Source: Metaphire vulgaris (Eukaryota > Annelida > Clitellata > Crassiclitellata > Megascolecidae). From it: 64,000 nucleotides of DNA. Below are positions 60,900-64,000 of the stretch, in pieces. The stretch lies in the NCBI GenBank assembly GCA_018105865.1, contig CM030856.1, forward strand, positions 11,632,753 through 11,696,752. Reading direction: 5' to 3'. Each line of letters opens with the position of its first letter. Position 1 is the stretch's first letter. A model generated the notes under the pieces. The model did not search any database. It was not told where the DNA came from and saw nothing but the letters and a program-made list of their open reading frames with translations. A program made the translations under genes and the position numbers.

Positions 60900-62082
60900 A
60901 TTATGGGGCATCGCATCGCGTGCATGTCGTACATTACAGCGTGTTGTTTACACAGCGATTGAAAATTCGATTACGTCAAATGGCGCTTCATAAATTGACA
61001 GATGAAAGAGAAAAACGACGGAATTGATGCTAACGAACTGCCTGCGATCGCTTTCATCTCTCATTTTCTTATTTGATTTAACGAGATGAAATCACGAAAC
61101 GATGTTCAATGTGTTATTACCCAAAGATTATTAATTGAGACTCATCACGATTTTACTTATTTGAATTGGGAAATTATTTGCTTAGACGTACAAACGTTAT
61201 ATATACTATATTACTGTAGTATATATATAATTGAATGTCGTTATAAAAGTGTATATATATAAATTATACATCAGTCATACACATGTATATATATAATCGT
61301 GTATAACGATATATAAATGTCGTTATACACGTGTATATATAAATTATACATCCGTTATAAGCGTATAAGCATGTAATAACGTGCATAATGATATATGTAT
61401 ATATAATTATGTACGGTTATATATACTCACCTGTATAAATGATGCATAGTTTATATATTCACGTGTATAACGACATTTAATAATGTTGAGAGGATACCTC
61501 ATTATAAATAGTATTATATATGGTTTAGCATTATAGGATCTAGTATTAGTAATAGTATTAAAATTAGTATTAGTATTAGTATTAATTTTAGTTTTAGTAA
61601 AATACCAGTGAGGAATTTTGAGAGATTACAATGCACATAATGCTTATAATATTAGTAATTATTTTATATTTATATCTATTTATTTCTTTAAGTATTAGAG
61701 ATAGGCAAGTAAGATTTTTGCTTCATCAGTTTTTAAAAAGTGTAATGCAAAACAGGAGAAATTCTACTTAGCTACTTAAAATCAAACCATTAGTTTCATA
61801 ATGAAGGCTGTGCTTATATCAGCGGATAAATCCGCTTTAACTTATCACAAACACGGTCTAGTAATCTCAGAGCAAATTCGAATATTTAAAAATACTTGTT
61901 GCATTGCATTGAGTTAGAATAGATACATGGATGTTAAACTATTACTACTGACAAATTCACACACATAAGACTTATATCTCTATGCATGGATATCAGATAT
62001 AATTTGTAATGTGTCAACGCAGTCACTGTATGAGTTACGTTTAATAATGATGATGATGATAATAATAATAATCTCTAATAAT

Positions 62083-62138
<56 letters not shown>

Positions 62139-62503
62139 TAAAATTTTCTTTCAAACATTTACTTAATTAGATTCGCATAGCCGTAGAATACACAGCCAAT
62201 CAGTTATTACTGTTTCCTTTGTATTATTTCTAGGATCAAAGCAGATAAATTGACAACCGTATTTCATTATGTGATTAAAATCCTTAATTTGTTCGTTGTT
62301 TTTTGATTGATGAGTTCAGAGCGAATTTATAAGTTATATAGGACAACAAGTGCTTCTGAAAATCAGAAAAGCGATAGCAAACGGGAGGCATTGATTCACA
62401 TTTTCAAAAGAGGGACAGTGCTTTTTTCTACAAGAAAAGGTTTGGTAACTCATTTTCAGAGCCATCAAGAGAAATTCTTACGGACCCTATGCAAAATTTT
62501 GAT

Positions 62504-62548
<45 letters not shown>

Positions 62549-62910
62549 AGTATATATATATATAATTTTATTTATATTGAGTACAGTGCATCTGATAAAA
62601 GAAGCGATTGTAAGTAAAACACGCATTATTGCTTATCAATATATAACCATATATAACGAGAATCTGGAAAAAAGGCGTGGGAACACTGTTCCCCGTTGTT
62701 CGTACTGAAAAACCACGGAAAAAACACTTTATATACATATATATATATACAGTATATATATAATATTTGTGTGTTGTGTCATATATTGTGTAGTTACTAA
62801 ATTTGCAATATGTTACGTAAATACGCCTTTTACACGAATTTTTTACTGCGGTGTTTGATGACAGCTTTTTTTGCTGCAGAAGCGAATTAGCATGAATTTT
62901 TAAAGATTTC
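60900..62910. other. Gene-free AT-rich stretch
   Basis: Includes the AT minisatellite at 61190, (TAA)n at 62046-62138 and TA runs at 62508-62562. No gene recognised. Confidence 0.6.
61190..61490 (+). repeat. AT-rich degenerate minisatellite
   Basis: Recurring blocks CGTTATA(C/A)A, GTGTATATATA and AAATTATACATC, with occasional CGTGTATAACGA inverted versions, over about 300 bp. Confidence 0.6.
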
Positions 62911-62914
62911 ATGC

Positions 62915-63086
62915 CAGGGAAATTTTTACACCGCCCGCCGCCAATACCTCCCCCCAATTGGAGACCGACCCCCCAACACAGCCCCGATCTCAGCTATGGA
63001 ATGACCTCTTTTTTTGCTTGTCAGACTTTTGTTGGCAGAATTTACCGAAACACCCAAATTGATAATCCTAGAAATAAATAACCCTG
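62915..63086. mobile_element. hAT-type MITE, family D (reverse orientation)
   Basis: 172-bp element from CAGGGAAATTTTTACACC to AACCCTG. Flanks are TTTCATGC and TGTCATGC (7 of 8). It contains TTTTTTTGCTTGTCAGACTT and GATAATCCTAGAAATAA, the reverse of the 60214 copy. Confidence 0.85.
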
Positions 63087-63449
63087 TGTCATGCTGCCTC
63101 CATGCAGAAGTCATGTTGCGGGTTTCAGGTATTGATTCACTTTAGGCTGTGTCCTTTTCATATAGAACATGAATAAGCAGAACAACTATGCAGTTGCAGT
63201 AGTCAAGCCAGCAACACAACATTCGGCCAAATTCAATCCGATTGACCATGCGTTCATTCTTTTCATTACCGCCTGCGTGATTTATCGATGTGGGTAACGG
63301 TGCTGGTGAGGGGGAGGGTAGTTAGGGAGGAAATCTAGGTCTGGACATTTGATCGGAATTAGTAAATTGCACGGGATGCAGTAAGAAGCTGTGTTTCATT
63401 GTTTATATCTTGGTACCGGTTTTTCGAAGCAGTGGTTTGTGTGTGTGTA

Positions 63450-63450
<1 letters not shown>

Positions 63451-63526
<76 letters not shown>

Positions 63527-63653
63527 CCGAGTACGAAAATCGATGAGGAATGGTATATTCGTGCCACAAGGCCACAAGTTGTCAATGCTAAAACAGAATG
63601 GAGAAATGGAAACATTACAAGTTGATTTGAAGACCTGTGTGAAGCCCTCTATA

Positions 63654-63692
<39 letters not shown>

Positions 63693-63962
63693 TATTATTA
63701 TCTTACAATTAATAATCCAGTTTTCCTAGATGACTTGTATTATTTCCACTGCTCTCAAATCGGTCCATTTGTCTCCCAACCCTCATATAGGCCTACTAAA
63801 GATATGTTTCTTCCTCGTTTCCACCTTCTTCTGGAAGAATTTGCATTTATGATCTTCTTAGACATCGAAAAAGGGGAAAAGAATCTATTTACCTAAAAAC
63901 GTGAGACAGCACAACTGATAGAAGCATCCCTCAATGTACTACTACAATGGCGCTAAAGAAGT

Positions 63963-64000
<38 letters not shown>
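63451..64000 (+). repeat. GA/CAGA, TTA and CTA tracts at the window end
   Basis: (GA)n 63451-63491, (CAGA)n to 63525, (TTA)n 63655-63690, (CTA)n 63963-64000, the last directly after a retroposon-tail motif at 63947. Confidence 0.95.

Overview
The window looks like nuclear DNA of a spiralian (lophotrochozoan) animal. The key evidence is one two-exon Hox gene whose homeodomain is followed by a Ubd-A-type peptide (QQIKELNE) and preceded by a YPWM hexapeptide. This combination fits the spiralian Lox4/Lox2 group, with Lox4 the better match. The rest of the window is AT-leaning, very rich in microsatellites, and crowded with short transposon derivatives. No bacterial-type operons, tRNA genes, rRNA genes or CRISPR arrays were found. 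The species is not identifiable from what is seen here.

Layout. Positions 1-7.6 kb hold a LINE 3' relic, a 73-bp TTAA-flanked mini-element, a SINE with a 5S-rRNA-like head, and several hAT-type MITEs with 8-bp target duplications, one of them only 32 bp long. Positions 7649-15662 are an 8.0-kb Ty3/Gypsy-type LTR retrotransposon that landed in a CTA microsatellite. Its LTRs are nearly identical, its gag-pol frame is broken, and an additional intact accessory ORF with its own small intron lies between integrase and the 3' LTR. Positions 15.7-37 kb are gene-poor: microsatellites, MITEs, two LINE relics, an inverted copy of the SINE body, and a 23-bp perfect hairpin carrying RFX X-box motifs.

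The Hox gene occupies 38036-48015 on the plus strand. Exon 1 ends ten bases after the YPWM codons. An 8.8-kb phase-1 intron follows, then exon 2 with a complete 60-residue homeodomain. Exon 1 changes frame once, in a His/Gln-repeat stretch. The intron is filled with simple repeats and MITEs, and one 72-bp TTAA element ends 98 bp before the homeobox exon. From 48 to 59 kb there are MITEs, a 72-75-bp minisatellite and very long TC and TA tracts. At 59.2-60.0 kb a TATA-like sequence, an ATG exon with a SNAG-like N-terminus and a possible second exon suggest the 5' end of another gene that leaves the window. The final 4 kb is AT-rich repeats and two more MITEs.

The main themes for follow-up are the retrotransposon accessory gene, the swarm of hAT/piggyBac-like miniature elements with clear target duplications, a dispersed GCGCTATA retroposon-tail motif that often abuts microsatellites, and single-base frame breaks that probably reflect residual assembly indels.
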